From Actinotalea solisilvae (GTDB taxonomy: Bacteria; Actinomycetota; Actinomycetes; Actinomycetales; Cellulomonadaceae), in the NCBI RefSeq assembly GCF_016464425.1, contig NZ_JADDKQ010000025.1, forward strand, positions 20,853 to 84,852: a stretch of DNA of 64,000 bases. Reading direction: 5' to 3'. The position numbers were made by a program, and so were the translations under genes. Shown here piece after piece: positions 1-8,732 of this stretch (position 1 is the stretch's first letter; the number at the start of each line of letters is the position of its first letter). A model generated the notes under the pieces. The model had not been told where the DNA came from and did no database searches. It saw nothing but the letters and a program-made list of their open reading frames with translations.

Positions 1-2
1 AG

Positions 3-638
3 GCCGACGACGGCGAGAGCACGACCTACCTCGTCGTCGACGAGCCCGCGGCGCTGGTCTGGGCGGCGAACTTCGGGGCCCTCGAGTGGCACGCGTGGAC
101 GTCCCGAGCGGCCGACCCGCACCACCCGACCTACGCGCTCGTCGACATCGACCCGGGCCCGTCGACCGCGTGGGACGACGTGGTCCTGCTCGCGCGCCTG
201 CACCGCGACGCCTTCGCCCACCTCGGCGTGCGGGCGTACCCCAAGCTCACGGGGCGGCGGGGCATCCAGGTGTGGGTGCCGATCGCCGTCAGGCCGGGCT
301 TCGACGAGGCGCGCGCGTGGGTCGAGCGGCTCTCGAAGACCGTGGGCGCCGTGGTGCCCGACCTCGTGAGCTGGCGGTGGGAGGTGCGCGACCGTGGCGG
401 CCAGGCGCGGCTCGACTACACGCAGAACGCGATCAACAAGACGCTCGTCGCCCCGTACAGCCCGCGCGCGGCGGCCGGGGCGCCGGTGTCGGCGCCGATC
501 ACCTGGGACGAGCTCGACGAGGAGTGGCTCCGCCCCGACGCGTTCACGATCCGCACGGTCCTCGACCGCCTCGCCGACCGCGGCGACCCCTTCCGCGGGG
601 TGCTCGAACCCGGCCAGACCCTCCCGCCCCTCACCTGA
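3..638 (+). CDS. LigD-type polymerase (prim-pol) domain protein, 3' part
   Basis: The reading frame is open from the left edge, so only the last 211 residues are visible. It resembles the archaeo-eukaryotic primase-like polymerase domain of bacterial end-joining LigD: a WHAWTS stretch, then a DIDPG motif (the two Asp are the likely metal ligands), then LTGRRGIQVWVPI, which corresponds to the family's SGSKGLHVYVPL segment. These domains extend or fill DNA ends in Ku-dependent non-homologous end joining. The protein stops directly after the polymerase domain, so it is either a stand-alone polymerase or a LigD with the polymerase at its C-terminus; the missing 5' end would decide. It converges with ligB, which is also a DNA repair gene. 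Family assignment is confident, full architecture is unknown. Confidence 0.85.
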   Translation, partial: ADDGESTTYLVVDEPAALVWAANFGALEWHAWTSRAADPHHPTYALVDIDPGPSTAWDDVVLLARLHRDAFAHLGVRAYPKLTGRRGIQVWVPIAVRPGFDEARAWVERLSKTVGAVVPDLVSWRWEVRDRGGQARLDYTQNAINKTLVAPYSPRAAAGAPVSAPITWDELDEEWLRPDAFTIRTVLDRLADRGDPFRGVLEPGQTLPPLT

Positions 639-668
639 CCCGTCGGCCCCACCGCCCCCGCCCTTCTC

Positions 669-740
669 GCCGAGGTCGCTGGTTCACGTCGAGGTCGCTG
701 GTTGCAACCAGCGACCTCGACGGCAACCAGCGACCTCGGC
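669..740. terminator. 72-bp nested palindrome, bidirectional terminator / dispersed repeat
   Basis: Each arm holds two copies of GAGGTCGCTGGTT. The inner part, 687-722, is a perfect 36-bp palindrome centred on TTGCAA. The outer arms 669-684 and 725-740 are perfect 16-bp complements, separated from the inner part only by a 2x2 mismatch. It fills the gap between two convergent genes, which suits a bidirectional terminator. There is no T tract. Closely related units occur at 63941-64000 and, in a shortened GAGGTCGAC form, at 15834-15889. Confidence 0.75.
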
Positions 741-763
741 GTGGGTGGGTGGTGCTGTCGGCG

Positions 764-2296
764 TCAGGGGGTGGCGAGGGCGCGGACCGTGTCGATCGTG
801 TCCGCCTCCGACGCCGGCTTGTCGTCGCGGTAGCGCAGCACGCGTGCGAAGCGCAGGGCGACGCCGCCGGGGTAGCGGGTCGAGCGCTGGAGGCCGTCGA
901 ACGCGATCTCGACGACCTGCTCGGGGCGGAGGGTGACGGTCCAGCCGTCGTCGGCGACCTCGAGCTCGCGGAAGCGCTCCGTCTGCCACGCGAGCATCGC
1001 GTCGGTCATGCCCTTGAACGTCTTGCCGAGCATGACGAAGCCGCCGGCGCCGTCGCGCGCGCCGAGGTGGATGTTGGAGAGCATCCCGGCGCGGCGGCCG
1101 GACCCGCGCTCGACGGCGAGCACCACGAGGTCGAGCGTGTGCCGTGGCTTGACCTTGACCCACGCCGCGCCGCGGCGGCCCGCCTCGTACGGCGCGGCGG
1201 CGTCCTTGACGATGACGCCCTCCTGGCCCGCGGCGACCCAGCGGGCGAACGCCTCCTGCGCGACGTCGGCGTCGCCGGTGGTCACGCGCTCGACGACGTG
1301 CCCCGCCGCGACCGCGTCGAGCACCGCGAGGCGCTCGGCGAGCGGCACGCCCATGAGGTCGCGCCCGTCCACGTGCAGCACGTCGAAGAAGAACGGGCTC
1401 AGGGCCATCGCGGAGGCGACGTCGGCGTCGCGCGTCGCGCTGCGGGACGCCGTCTCCTGGAACGGGCGCGGGCGGCCGGACGCGTCGAGCGCGAGCGCCT
1501 CGCCGTCGAGCACCGCCGCGCGCACGGGCAGCGAGCGCGCGACCTCGACCACCTCCGGCACGCGCGCGGTGATGTCGTCGAGGCTGCGCGTGACCACGAG
1601 GACGTCGTCCCCGTCGCGGTGCACCTGGATCCGGATGCCGTCGAGCTTCGCGTCGACGACGACGGGCCGGCCGGCGAAACCCGCCACCGCGGCGGCGACG
1701 TCGGGCGCCGAGGCCGCGAGCATGGGCCGGACCGGCCGCCCGACCGTGAGCGTGAAGGCGGCCAGCGCCGCGAGGGCGTCGTCGGGCGACGCGGCCCCGA
1801 GCGCCGCGGACGCCACGGGCTCGGTCGCGCCCGCGAGCATCGCCGCGCGCCGGACGGCGTCGGCCGGGACGCCGGCGGCCTCGGCGACGGCGTCGAGCAG
1901 CAGCGCGTCGAGCGCGCCCTGGCGCAGGTCCCCGGACACGAGCCCCGCGAGGAGCCGCTGCTCGTCGGCGGTCGCGGCGCCGAAGAGGTCGGCCGCGAGG
2001 GCCGCGCGCGTGGTCGCCGACCCCGACCCGGACAGCCCCGCCATGGTCTCGAAGGCGGCGTCGACCGCGAGCACCTCGAGCGACGGCTCGGCGGCGGGCG
2101 CCGGCATCGACGCGAGGGACCGGTAGCCGAGGCCCGTGCGCCGCTGGCGCAGCTCGCCGCCGAGGTAGCGCGCGACCACGGGCAGCTCCTCGGGCTCCGC
2201 GCGGCGCAGCACCTCGACGAGCAGCGCGCGCTTGGCGAGCCGGGACCGCGTGGCGGCGAGCGCGGACGAGGTGGCGGCGACGTCGGCGAGCAGCAT
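764..2296 (-). CDS. ligB: ATP-dependent DNA ligase (LigB type)
   Basis: 510 residues, matching the roughly 507 of mycobacterial LigB. It seals nicks using ATP through an enzyme-AMP intermediate. Order: N-terminal DNA-binding domain (about 1-180), adenylation domain with the nucleophile lysine in VDAKLDGIRIQVHR and motif FFFDVLH, then EGVIVK and AWVKVKP, then an OB-fold domain (GAGGFVMLGKTFKGMTD). I chose the ATG at 2296 and not the GTG at 2320 because MLLADVAATS is the family's typical start and because TAGCGT at 2304-2309 ends 7 nt before this ATG, as in leaderless actinobacterial genes. It is a stand-alone ligase, distinct from the LigD-like polymerase it converges with. No defect seen. Confidence 0.93.
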   Translation of the reverse strand: MLLADVAATSSALAATRSRLAKRALLVEVLRRAEPEELPVVARYLGGELRQRRTGLGYRSLASMPAPAAEPSLEVLAVDAAFETMAGLSGSGSATTRAALAADLFGAATADEQRLLAGLVSGDLRQGALDALLLDAVAEAAGVPADAVRRAAMLAGATEPVASAALGAASPDDALAALAAFTLTVGRPVRPMLAASAPDVAAAVAGFAGRPVVVDAKLDGIRIQVHRDGDDVLVVTRSLDDITARVPEVVEVARSLPVRAAVLDGEALALDASGRPRPFQETASRSATRDADVASAMALSPFFFDVLHVDGRDLMGVPLAERLAVLDAVAAGHVVERVTTGDADVAQEAFARWVAAGQEGVIVKDAAAPYEAGRRGAAWVKVKPRHTLDLVVLAVERGSGRRAGMLSNIHLGARDGAGGFVMLGKTFKGMTDAMLAWQTERFRELEVADDGWTVTLRPEQVVEIAFDGLQRSTRYPGGVALRFARVLRYRDDKPASEADTIDTVRALATP

Positions 2297-2303
2297 GGGC
2301 GTC

Positions 2304-2309
2304 ACGCTA
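2304..2309 (-). promoter_or_regulatory. leaderless -10 box of ligB
   Basis: Minus-strand TAGCGT (TANNNT type) ends 7 nt before the ATG at 2296, so transcription would begin at or next to the start codon. No Shine-Dalgarno sequence is present, which supports a leaderless transcript. Confidence 0.5.
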
Positions 2310-2344
2310 CGCACGCCCACCCACGTCGTCGCGTCGTCGCGCGG

Positions 2345-4426
2345 TCAGGCCGGGTGGACCGGGAGGTGCTCGGACCACCAGCGCAGGACGTGCTCGAACC
2401 TGGCGATGCGGTGCCGGGGCCTGCCCGACCGGGTCAGCTCGTGGCCCTCGCCCGGGAACAGCAGCAGCTCGGCGTGGACGCCGCGGCGCTTGAGCTCGAC
2501 GAACCACCGCTGCCCCTGCTCGACAGGGCAGCGCCAGTCCTGCTCCGAGTGGATCACCAGGGTCGGCGTCCGCACGCGGTCGACGTGCGCCATCGGCGAC
2601 TGCGCGGCGAGCGCGGCGGCGGCCTCGGGCGACGTCGCGTCGCCGAGGTACCCGAGCCCGAAGAACCAGCCGATGTCGCTCGACCCGACGAAGCTCACGG
2701 GGTCGAGGAACCCGCGCTCGACGATCGCGGCCGCGAAGCGCTCGGTCCGCGTCGTGAGCCAGGCGGTCATGTACCCGCCGTAGGAGCCGCCCATGACGCC
2801 GACGCGCTCGCGGTCGAGCGGCAGCCCCGGGTCGGCGAGCGCGCCGTCGAGCAGGGCGAGCACGTCGTCGGCGTCGACCGTGCCGAAGCCGCGGTGGATG
2901 GCCCGGCCGTGCGCGCGGCCGTACCCCGCGGAGCCGCGCGGGTTGCCGAGCACGACGGCGTACCCCGCCTCGGTGAGCGTCTGGACCTCGTCGAACAGCG
3001 CGTGCGTGTACTGGGCGAACGGGCCGCCGTGGATCATGAGGATCGTGGCGTGCGGCCCGGGGCCGTGCCGGTCCGCGTCAGGCAGCGCGACCCAGCCGTG
3101 CACGGGGTAGCCGTCCGGCGCGGTCGCGGTGAGCTCGCGGGCCTCGCGCACGCGCCCGGTCGCGCGCAGCGCCGCCGAGAGGTCGGTCAGCGCTGTGCTC
3201 GCCCCGGCCGGGTCGACCGCGTGCACGTCGCCCGCGGAGAGCGGTCCGGCCGCGGCGACGACGACGGCGCCGGCCGCCGCGTCGACGGCCGTCACCACTG
3301 CGGGCGCGTCGACGAGGACGCGCGGGGCGGCGCCCTCGGCCGCCGCGGCGAGCGCGAGGAGCACGACGGCGCCGCGCCGCTGGTCCGCCACGAGGACGTC
3401 GTCGGACGTCACGGCGAGCACGCCGGGGACGAGGTCGGTCGTCTCGACGTCCGTGTGGCGCCGCGGGGCGACGGGCGGGGCCTCGCCGGCGTCGCCGGCG
3501 TCGCCGGAGGCGTCGGCCAGGAGCGCGCGGGCCGCGCCGAGGTCGAGCGAGAACAGCCCGGTCTGCGCCGCGACGAAGTCGAGGCGCGACGGCCCCTGGT
3601 CGCCCGCGAGGAACCACAGCGTGCGCCCGTCCGGCGAGGGCTGGACTGTCTCGACGGAGAGGGTCGAGCCGCGCGCGGCGTCCGTGAGTGGCCGGGGGAG
3701 CGGCGGCTCGCCGGACCCGGGCCCCCGCCGGGCGTCCACGAGCACCGCGTCGCGCAGGAGGTCCTCCTCGCGGCCGGGGTGCGTCGCGGTGACGGCGACG
3801 AGCGCGTCGCCGTCGGGCAGCCACCGGTGGCCGGCGACGTCCTGGTCACCCGCCGTGAGCTGCACGGGCTCGGGGACGTCGCCGGAGGGCGCGGTCCCCG
3901 GCTCCGGGTCGCCGGGCACGTCGACGACGAAGACCTGCTGCGGGCGGTCGCGGACGAACCCGACGCCGTCGCCCCGGTAGCGGAAGGTCGTGATGTGCCG
4001 CGGCGGCTCGCCGCCGGCGTCCTCGCCCTCGACGTAGCGACCGGCCTCCGGCACGCGCGCGAGGTAGGCGATGCGGGCGCCGTCGGGCGAGAAGCGCGGC
4101 TCGGACGCACCGAGCGGGGCGTCGGTGACCCGCACCGGCTCGCCGCCGTGCGCGTCGACGACGTGGACCTGCGGCGTGCCCTTCGGCTCCGCGCGCACGA
4201 ACGCGACGCGCCGGCCGTCGGGCGACCACGCGGGCGCGGTGTCGCGGTGCCCGCGCGTCAGGGGGCGCGGCGCGCGCGAGCCGTCGACGGGCACCGTCCA
4301 GAGGCCCCCGACGTACTCGTCGGTGCCCGGGTCGGGCGCGGTGACGGACACGACGACGGTCGTGCCGTCGGGGCTGAGCGCCGGGGCGCCGGGGACACGC
4401 AGGAGCGGGAGGTCGGAGGGGAGCAC
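2345..4426 (-). CDS. S9 family prolyl oligopeptidase-like serine peptidase
   Basis: 693 residues. The N-terminal ~420 residues form a WD40/TolB-like beta-propeller with repeated SPDG units (for example PAWSPDGRRVAFVR). The C-terminal alpha/beta-hydrolase domain carries the triad: Ser548 in GGSYGGY, Asp630 in SEQDW and His662 in GEGH. This is the acylaminoacyl-peptidase / dipeptidyl-peptidase layout, which cleaves short peptides that reach the active site through the propeller. There is no signal peptide, so it is probably cytoplasmic and works in peptide turnover. The start is GTG at 4426; TAGGTT at 4433-4438 ends 6 nt upstream, so translation is probably leaderless. It sits 48 nt upstream of ligB on the same strand but has its own promoter-like box. 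Confidence 0.92.
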   Translation of the reverse strand: MLPSDLPLLRVPGAPALSPDGTTVVVSVTAPDPGTDEYVGGLWTVPVDGSRAPRPLTRGHRDTAPAWSPDGRRVAFVRAEPKGTPQVHVVDAHGGEPVRVTDAPLGASEPRFSPDGARIAYLARVPEAGRYVEGEDAGGEPPRHITTFRYRGDGVGFVRDRPQQVFVVDVPGDPEPGTAPSGDVPEPVQLTAGDQDVAGHRWLPDGDALVAVTATHPGREEDLLRDAVLVDARRGPGSGEPPLPRPLTDAARGSTLSVETVQPSPDGRTLWFLAGDQGPSRLDFVAAQTGLFSLDLGAARALLADASGDAGDAGEAPPVAPRRHTDVETTDLVPGVLAVTSDDVLVADQRRGAVVLLALAAAAEGAAPRVLVDAPAVVTAVDAAAGAVVVAAAGPLSAGDVHAVDPAGASTALTDLSAALRATGRVREARELTATAPDGYPVHGWVALPDADRHGPGPHATILMIHGGPFAQYTHALFDEVQTLTEAGYAVVLGNPRGSAGYGRAHGRAIHRGFGTVDADDVLALLDGALADPGLPLDRERVGVMGGSYGGYMTAWLTTRTERFAAAIVERGFLDPVSFVGSSDIGWFFGLGYLGDATSPEAAAALAAQSPMAHVDRVRTPTLVIHSEQDWRCPVEQGQRWFVELKRRGVHAELLLFPGEGHELTRSGRPRHRIARFEHVLRWWSEHLPVHPA

Positions 4427-4432
4427 GCACCG

Positions 4433-4438
4433 AACCTA
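4433..4438 (-). promoter_or_regulatory. leaderless -10 box of the S9 peptidase
   Basis: Minus-strand TAGGTT lies exactly 6 nt before the GTG start at 4426. No ribosome-binding sequence is present between them. Confidence 0.5.
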
Positions 4439-4487
4439 CGGCGCGCGCACGACGCCGCGCACGTCGCCCCGGGGCACGCCCGCGGGC

Positions 4488-5990
4488 TCAGGACCGGCTG
4501 TGCTTCTCCAGGAAGGCGAAGACCTCGGACTCCTCGACGCCCGGGAACGTGCCGCTCGGCAGCGGGGCGAGGATCTGGGCGTGCACGGCGGCGCTCGGCC
4601 ACGCCTGCGCCGACCATCGCGCAGCCAGCTCCGGGTCGGCCTGGCGGCAGCACGTCGGGTCCGGGCACGTCGAGCGCGTGCGCGTCGTCGTCTCGCGCCC
4701 CCGGAACCACCGGGCGGCCGCGAACGGCACACCGACGCTGATCGAGAACCCGCCCGACGCCGAGTAGCCCGTCTGCGTCGAGGCCCAGTACGTGCCCGCG
4801 GGGGTGTCCGTGTACTGGTGGTACTCGGTGGTGCGGTCGCGCCGCGTGAACGCCCGGCGCGCGGGCCACTGCCGGCACACGAGCTGGCCCTCGACGGCGC
4901 CGGTGCCGTCGACGGGGAACGGCATCCCGTCGTTCTCGTAGCCCTTGTAGAGCGCGCCGTCGTCGCCGACGCGCAGGAAGTGCAGGCGCAGGTCGAGGTG
5001 GCTCGTCAGCAGGTTGGTCATGCGCTGGGCCGCCGTCTCGTGCGTGACGCCGAACGCGTCCCGGAAGTCCTCGACCGCGAGGTCTTTCGCCTTCTTCGCG
5101 TCGGCGAGGAACGCGACGGCGGCCGTGCGGGGGAGCAGGCACGCGGCCGCGAAGTAGTTGATCTCGATGCGCTGGCGCAGGAAGTCGGCGTAGTCGGCGG
5201 GCCGCTCGTGGCCCAGCACGCGGTGCGCGATCGCCTGGAGCGCGAGCGAGCGCAGGCCGTGCCCGCCGGGGATCGACGCGGGCGGCAGGTAGATCCGCCC
5301 GCCCGCCAGGTCGGTCACGGTGCGGGTCGAGTGCGGCAGGTCGTCGACGTGGATGAGCGTGAAGCCGAGGTGCTCGGCCATGCGCGCGACGCTGCGGTGG
5401 GTCAGCGCGCCGGACGTGTACCCGCCCGTGCGCAGCGCCTCCTCGGCGGCCTCCTCGATCTCGGGCAGGTAGTTGTCGCGCTCGCGCATCCAGCGCCGCA
5501 GCGCGGTGTTGGCCCGGCGCGCCTCCTCGGGCGTGGCGATGGAGGCGTCCGCCCGGCGCGTGAGCTCGGCGTGCAGGCCGACGAGTGCCTCGAGCGCCTC
5601 GGTCGGCAGGCTCTTGCCGGGCCGGACGGCCGGCAGGCCCAGGCCCGCGTAGAGCGGGCTGCGCTGCGCCTGGTCGAGCGCGATCTCGAGCGCCGCACGG
5701 CGCGACGGCGGCTCGCTCGACAGCAGGTCCTCGACCCGCACGCCCAGCGCGCCGGCGAGGGCCGTGAGCAGCGAGAGGCGCGGCTCACGGTGCCCGTTCT
5801 CGACGAGCGACAGCTGGCTCGCCGTCGTGCCGGTGGCGGCCGCGAGCCGGTCGAGCGTCAGCCCGTGCTCGGTGCGGAAGTGGCGGATGCGCCGGCCGAG
5901 CGTGAGGAGGTCGGCGGCGGCGCGCGGCGGCGCGTCCGGGGGTGCGTCGAGGCGGATCGCGGGCGACCGGCCGCCGTCGGGAGCGGGCAT
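4488..5990 (-). CDS. RamB/PrpR-like XRE-family regulator with IrrE-like and short-chain fatty-acyl sensor domains
   Basis: 500 residues. An N-terminal XRE helix-turn-helix (about 25-80, with LDRLAAATGTTASQLSLVENG) is followed by a degenerate ImmA/IrrE-like region (IAHRVLGH in place of a full HEXXH) and a C-terminal ScfR-type domain with a Cys cluster (CPDPTCC). In C. glutamicum RamB and mycobacterial PrpR, relatives control acetate, propionate and glyoxylate metabolism and bind acyl-CoA; PrpR also carries an Fe-S cluster. It is divergent from pckG across about 130 bp, so control of gluconeogenesis from short-chain acids is a reasonable inference, as is autoregulation. I chose the ATG at 5990 over a TTG at 6008 because TACCGT ends 6 nt before the ATG. 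Confidence 0.88.
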   Translation of the reverse strand: MPAPDGGRSPAIRLDAPPDAPPRAAADLLTLGRRIRHFRTEHGLTLDRLAAATGTTASQLSLVENGHREPRLSLLTALAGALGVRVEDLLSSEPPSRRAALEIALDQAQRSPLYAGLGLPAVRPGKSLPTEALEALVGLHAELTRRADASIATPEEARRANTALRRWMRERDNYLPEIEEAAEEALRTGGYTSGALTHRSVARMAEHLGFTLIHVDDLPHSTRTVTDLAGGRIYLPPASIPGGHGLRSLALQAIAHRVLGHERPADYADFLRQRIEINYFAAACLLPRTAAVAFLADAKKAKDLAVEDFRDAFGVTHETAAQRMTNLLTSHLDLRLHFLRVGDDGALYKGYENDGMPFPVDGTGAVEGQLVCRQWPARRAFTRRDRTTEYHQYTDTPAGTYWASTQTGYSASGGFSISVGVPFAAARWFRGRETTTRTRSTCPDPTCCRQADPELAARWSAQAWPSAAVHAQILAPLPSGTFPGVEESEVFAFLEKHSRS

Positions 5991-5996
5991 GGCGTG

Positions 5997-6002
5997 ACGG
6001 TA
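5997..6002 (-). promoter_or_regulatory. leaderless -10 box of the RamB-like regulator
   Basis: Minus-strand TACCGT ends 6 nt before the ATG at 5990, with no Shine-Dalgarno sequence. Confidence 0.5.
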
Positions 6003-6006
6003 GCGC

Positions 6007-6026
6007 AAGAATCACCAATCTTGACG
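6007..6026. promoter_or_regulatory. A/T-rich operator candidate and TTGACG element between regulator and pckG
   Basis: AAGAATCACCAATCTT (6007-6022) has 4-bp inverted ends and is strikingly A/T-rich for this region. A -35-like TTGACG (6021-6026) in the pckG direction overlaps it; no convincing -10 follows at 17 nt. This is the natural place for the divergent regulator to bind, but the exact RamB TTTGCAAA core is not present. Confidence 0.3.
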
Positions 6027-6117
6027 GCTGGCGCGGTTGTAAGCGGCCCGTCGGAGGGTCAGTGTGGAAAGGAGCCGCAGGAACCGGCCTGCGGCCTCGG
6101 CCTGACGGAGGACGGCA

Positions 6118-8034
6118 ATGACGATGCTCGACGAGCCCCTGACGCGGACGACCTCGACGGGTCCGGGGGGGACGAGCACGGGATCCGCCGGACGCGAGCC
6201 GGCGGCCGGGCACCGGCCGGGTCAGCGCCACCGTCGCCTGCACGCGTGGGTCGCGTCGGTCGCCGAGCTGACCCAGCCCGACGCCGTGGTGTGGTGCGAC
6301 GGCAGCCGCGAGGAGTACGACCGCCTGTGCGAGCTCCTCGTCGCGAACGGCACGTTCGTGCGGCTGAACCCCGAGCTGCGCCCGCGCAGCTTCCTCGCGC
6401 GCTCGACACCCGACGACGTCGCGCGCGTCGAGAGCCGCACCTTCATCTGCTCCGAGCACGAGGCCGACGCCGGCCCCACGAACAACTGGCGCGCCCCGGG
6501 CGCCATGCGCGCCCAGCTCCAGGACGTCTTCGCGGGCGCGATGCGCGGCCGCACCATGTACGTCGTCCCGTTCTCCATGGGCCCCGTCGACTCGCCGTTC
6601 GCCCGGTACGGCGTCGAGATCACCGACTCCCCGTACGTCGTCGTGAGCATGCACCTCATGACGCGCGTGGGCACCGCGGTGCTCGACCGCCTCGGGGCCG
6701 ACGGCGGCTTCGTCGAGGCCGTGCACAGCGTCGGGCACCCGCTCGTCGACTCCTCCGGCCGGCGCCGCGCGGACGTCCCGTGGCCGTGCAGCCCGACCAA
6801 GTACATCTGCCACTTCCCCGAGTCGCGCGAGATCTGGTCGTACGGCTCGGGCTACGGCGGCAACGCGCTGCTCGGCAAGAAGTGCTTCGCGCTGCGCATC
6901 GCGTCCGTCCTGGGGCGCGACGAGGGCTGGCTCGCCGAGCACATGCTCGTGCTCGAGCTCACGTCGCCCGAGGGCCGCACGCACCACGTCGCCGCGGCGT
7001 TCCCGTCGGCGTGCGGCAAGACCAACCTCGCGATGCTGCAGCCGACCGTCCCCGGCTGGACGGCACGGACCGTGGGCGACGACATCGCGTGGATGCACCC
7101 CGTCGGGGAGGGCGACGACGCCGAGCTGCGCGCCATCAACCCCGAGGCGGGCTTCTTCGGCGTCGCGCCCGGCACGGGTGAGAAGACGAACCCGACGGCC
7201 GTCGCGATGGTCGCGAGCGACACGATCTTCACCAACGTCGCGCTGACCGACGACGGGGACGTCTGGTGGGAGGGCCTCACCGAGGACGTGCCCGCGCACC
7301 TCGTCGACTGGCAGGGCCAGGACTGGACGCCCGACGCCGGCCGCCCCGCCGCGCACCCCAACTCGCGCTTCACGGTGTCCGCGGAGCGCTGCCCCTCGAT
7401 CGCGTCGACGTGGGACGCGCCCGAGGGCGTGCGGATCGACGCGATCCTCTTCGGCGGGCGCCGCGCGACGAACGTGCCGCTCGTCGTCGAGGCGCGCGAC
7501 TGGGCGCACGGCGTCTACCTCGGCGCGACGATCTCGTCCGAGCAGACGGCCGCGGCCGAGGGCACGGTGGGCGAGCTGCGCCGCGACCCGTTCGCGATGC
7601 TCCCGTTCTGCGGCTACGCGATGCCCGACTACTGGGCCCACTGGCTGCGCGTGGGCGAGCGGCTCGGCGACCGCGCGCCGCGCATCTTCCAGGTCAACTG
7701 GTTCCGCAAGGGCCCCGACGGCGCCTACCTGTGGCCCGGCTTCGGCGAGAACTCGCGCGTCCTCGCGTGGGCGCTGGGCCGCGTCGAGGGGACGGCCGAC
7801 GCCGAGGAGACGCCGCTCGGCCGCGTGCCCGCGCGCGACGACGCCGGCCTGCTCGGCCTCGCGCTGCCCGACGACGTCGTCGACCGGCTGCGGCACGCCG
7901 ACCCGGCCGCGCTCGCGGAGGAGTACGACCTCACCGCCGCGTGGCTCGCCACGCTGGGCGACCGGGTGCCGCCCGAGGTCACGGCCGAGCTCACCCGGGC
8001 CCGGGAGCTCCTGGCGGCGGCCCCGCGCGGCTGA
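6118..8034 (+). CDS. pckG: Phosphoenolpyruvate carboxykinase (GTP)
   Basis: 638 residues. It catalyses oxaloacetate + GTP = phosphoenolpyruvate + GDP + CO2 in the cytosol, the entry to gluconeogenesis. The kinase P-loop PSACGKTN has Lys301 and the reactive Cys299 typical of the GTP class. Further family segments are [30 protein letters not shown] and GFGENSRVL. The N-terminus is about 25 residues longer than usual and Gly/Thr/Pro-rich. Start ATG 6118 has GGAG 7 nt upstream. It is divergently paired with a short-chain-acyl-responsive regulator, which suggests induction on acetate or propionate. A perfect 9-bp hairpin follows at 8071-8095. Confidence 0.97.
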   Translation: MTMLDEPLTRTTSTGPGGTSTGSAGREPAAGHRPGQRHRRLHAWVASVAELTQPDAVVWCDGSREEYDRLCELLVANGTFVRLNPELRPRSFLARSTPDDVARVESRTFICSEHEADAGPTNNWRAPGAMRAQLQDVFAGAMRGRTMYVVPFSMGPVDSPFARYGVEITDSPYVVVSMHLMTRVGTAVLDRLGADGGFVEAVHSVGHPLVDSSGRRRADVPWPCSPTKYICHFPESREIWSYGSGYGGNALLGKKCFALRIASVLGRDEGWLAEHMLVLELTSPEGRTHHVAAAFPSACGKTNLAMLQPTVPGWTARTVGDDIAWMHPVGEGDDAELRAINPEAGFFGVAPGTGEKTNPTAVAMVASDTIFTNVALTDDGDVWWEGLTEDVPAHLVDWQGQDWTPDAGRPAAHPNSRFTVSAERCPSIASTWDAPEGVRIDAILFGGRRATNVPLVVEARDWAHGVYLGATISSEQTAAAEGTVGELRRDPFAMLPFCGYAMPDYWAHWLRVGERLGDRAPRIFQVNWFRKGPDGAYLWPGFGENSRVLAWALGRVEGTADAEETPLGRVPARDDAGLLGLALPDDVVDRLRHADPAALAEEYDLTAAWLATLGDRVPPEVTAELTRARELLAAAPRG

Positions 8035-8070
8035 CGCGGGCGGGCGCCCGGGCCGCGGATGTGCGGCGCG

Positions 8071-8095
8071 CCCCTGGACCGCGGGTGTCCAGGGG
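8071..8095 (+). terminator. Hairpin after pckG
   Basis: CCCCTGGAC and GTCCAGGGG are perfect 9-bp complements around a 7-nt loop, 37 nt after the pckG stop. No T tract, as is common in high-GC actinobacteria. Confidence 0.6.
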
Positions 8096-8107
8096 CTGAG
8101 GTCCGGG

Positions 8108-8136
8108 TTCCCGCACGGCCCGGCACCCCGTACCCT
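8108..8136 (+). promoter_or_regulatory. Weak promoter for the PcrA-tail-like mini-protein
   Basis: TTCCCG (8108-8113) and TACCCT (8131-8136) are spaced 17 nt, giving a leader of about 37 nt before the ATG at 8180. The -35 is poor. Confidence 0.3.
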
Positions 8137-8179
8137 GGACTCACCAGACCCTCCGTCCCGGGCTTGGTGGGAGAGTCAC

Positions 8180-8434
8180 ATGGCCACCGCCCGCTCGGGT
8201 CAGTCCCGGTACCTCCCCTCGAAGCCGCGGTACCTCGCGACCAGCCCGTTCAACGCCGCGCGCGAGGCTGCCGCCGCGAAGATCGAGCCCGTGGCCATCG
8301 GCGACCGGGTCTCGCACGACAAGCACGGCCTCGGCCGCGCGGTCGGGCTCGACGGCGACCGCGCCGTCATCGTCGACTTCGGCGGCGACCTCCGCCGCGT
8401 GGAGCTCGACAGCCCGCGCCTCGTCCGTCTCTGA
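8180..8434 (+). CDS. Stand-alone Tudor-like domain resembling the PcrA/UvrD C-terminal tail
   Basis: 84 residues. Residues about 40-84 (IGDRVSHDKHGLGRAVG, then AVIVDFGG) match the pattern of the small beta-barrel at the extreme C-terminus of PcrA/UvrD1 helicases (GDRVSHxxFGxGxVV ... VxFxxxGxKRL), the part that contacts RNA polymerase. CarD/TRCF interaction domains have a related fold. Here it stands alone behind a basic 35-residue N-terminus with no helicase. Start ATG 8180 has GGGAG 8 nt upstream. RNA-polymerase binding or a nucleic-acid role is inference from the fold; similar short actinobacterial proteins have no defined function that I know of. Confidence 0.75.
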   Translation: MATARSGQSRYLPSKPRYLATSPFNAAREAAAAKIEPVAIGDRVSHDKHGLGRAVGLDGDRAVIVDFGGDLRRVELDSPRLVRL

Positions 8435-8589
8435 CGGAGCCCGCCCGCTGACCCCGGCCTGGCCGGCGGTCGCACCCTCGCACGTCCACGCCTGTCGTCG
8501 CCGCGTGGATTCCTTGCGCGGGCGAATTCCCTCGGGAAGTGGCGTGGAAAAGGCCACGGCGTGGGTCGGGAAATGCGGGACCTAGGGCC

Positions 8590-8634
8590 TTGTCGGACGA
8601 TTCCGGCACGCGCGTACCTTGCCCCCTGAGGGGC
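8590..8634 (+). promoter_or_regulatory. Candidate promoter and 5' hairpin of the multicopper oxidase gene
   Basis: The 298-bp gap 8435-8732 holds no gene that I can support. It contains TTGTCG (8590-8595) and TACCTT (8615-8620) with a 19-nt spacer, followed at once by a GCCCC-CTGA-GGGGC mini-hairpin (8621-8634), which would be at the 5' end of the transcript. AGGAGG at 8721-8726 serves the ATG at 8733. Confidence 0.35.
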
Positions 8635-8732
8635 ATTCTGTGTAGATCCTGTGCATTTCGCCCCGGTCTCCGCGAGCCGCCCTTCGAGCCCGCGGCGTGC
8701 CCACGCCCCGGGTGGCGACCAGGAGGTGCGCG

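Noticed and set aside
86..4741. A 1551-residue open frame on the plus strand across ligB and the peptidase
   Set aside because: It is the Arg/Ala/Gly-rich shadow of well-supported minus-strand genes, a normal effect of very high GC where stop codons are rare.
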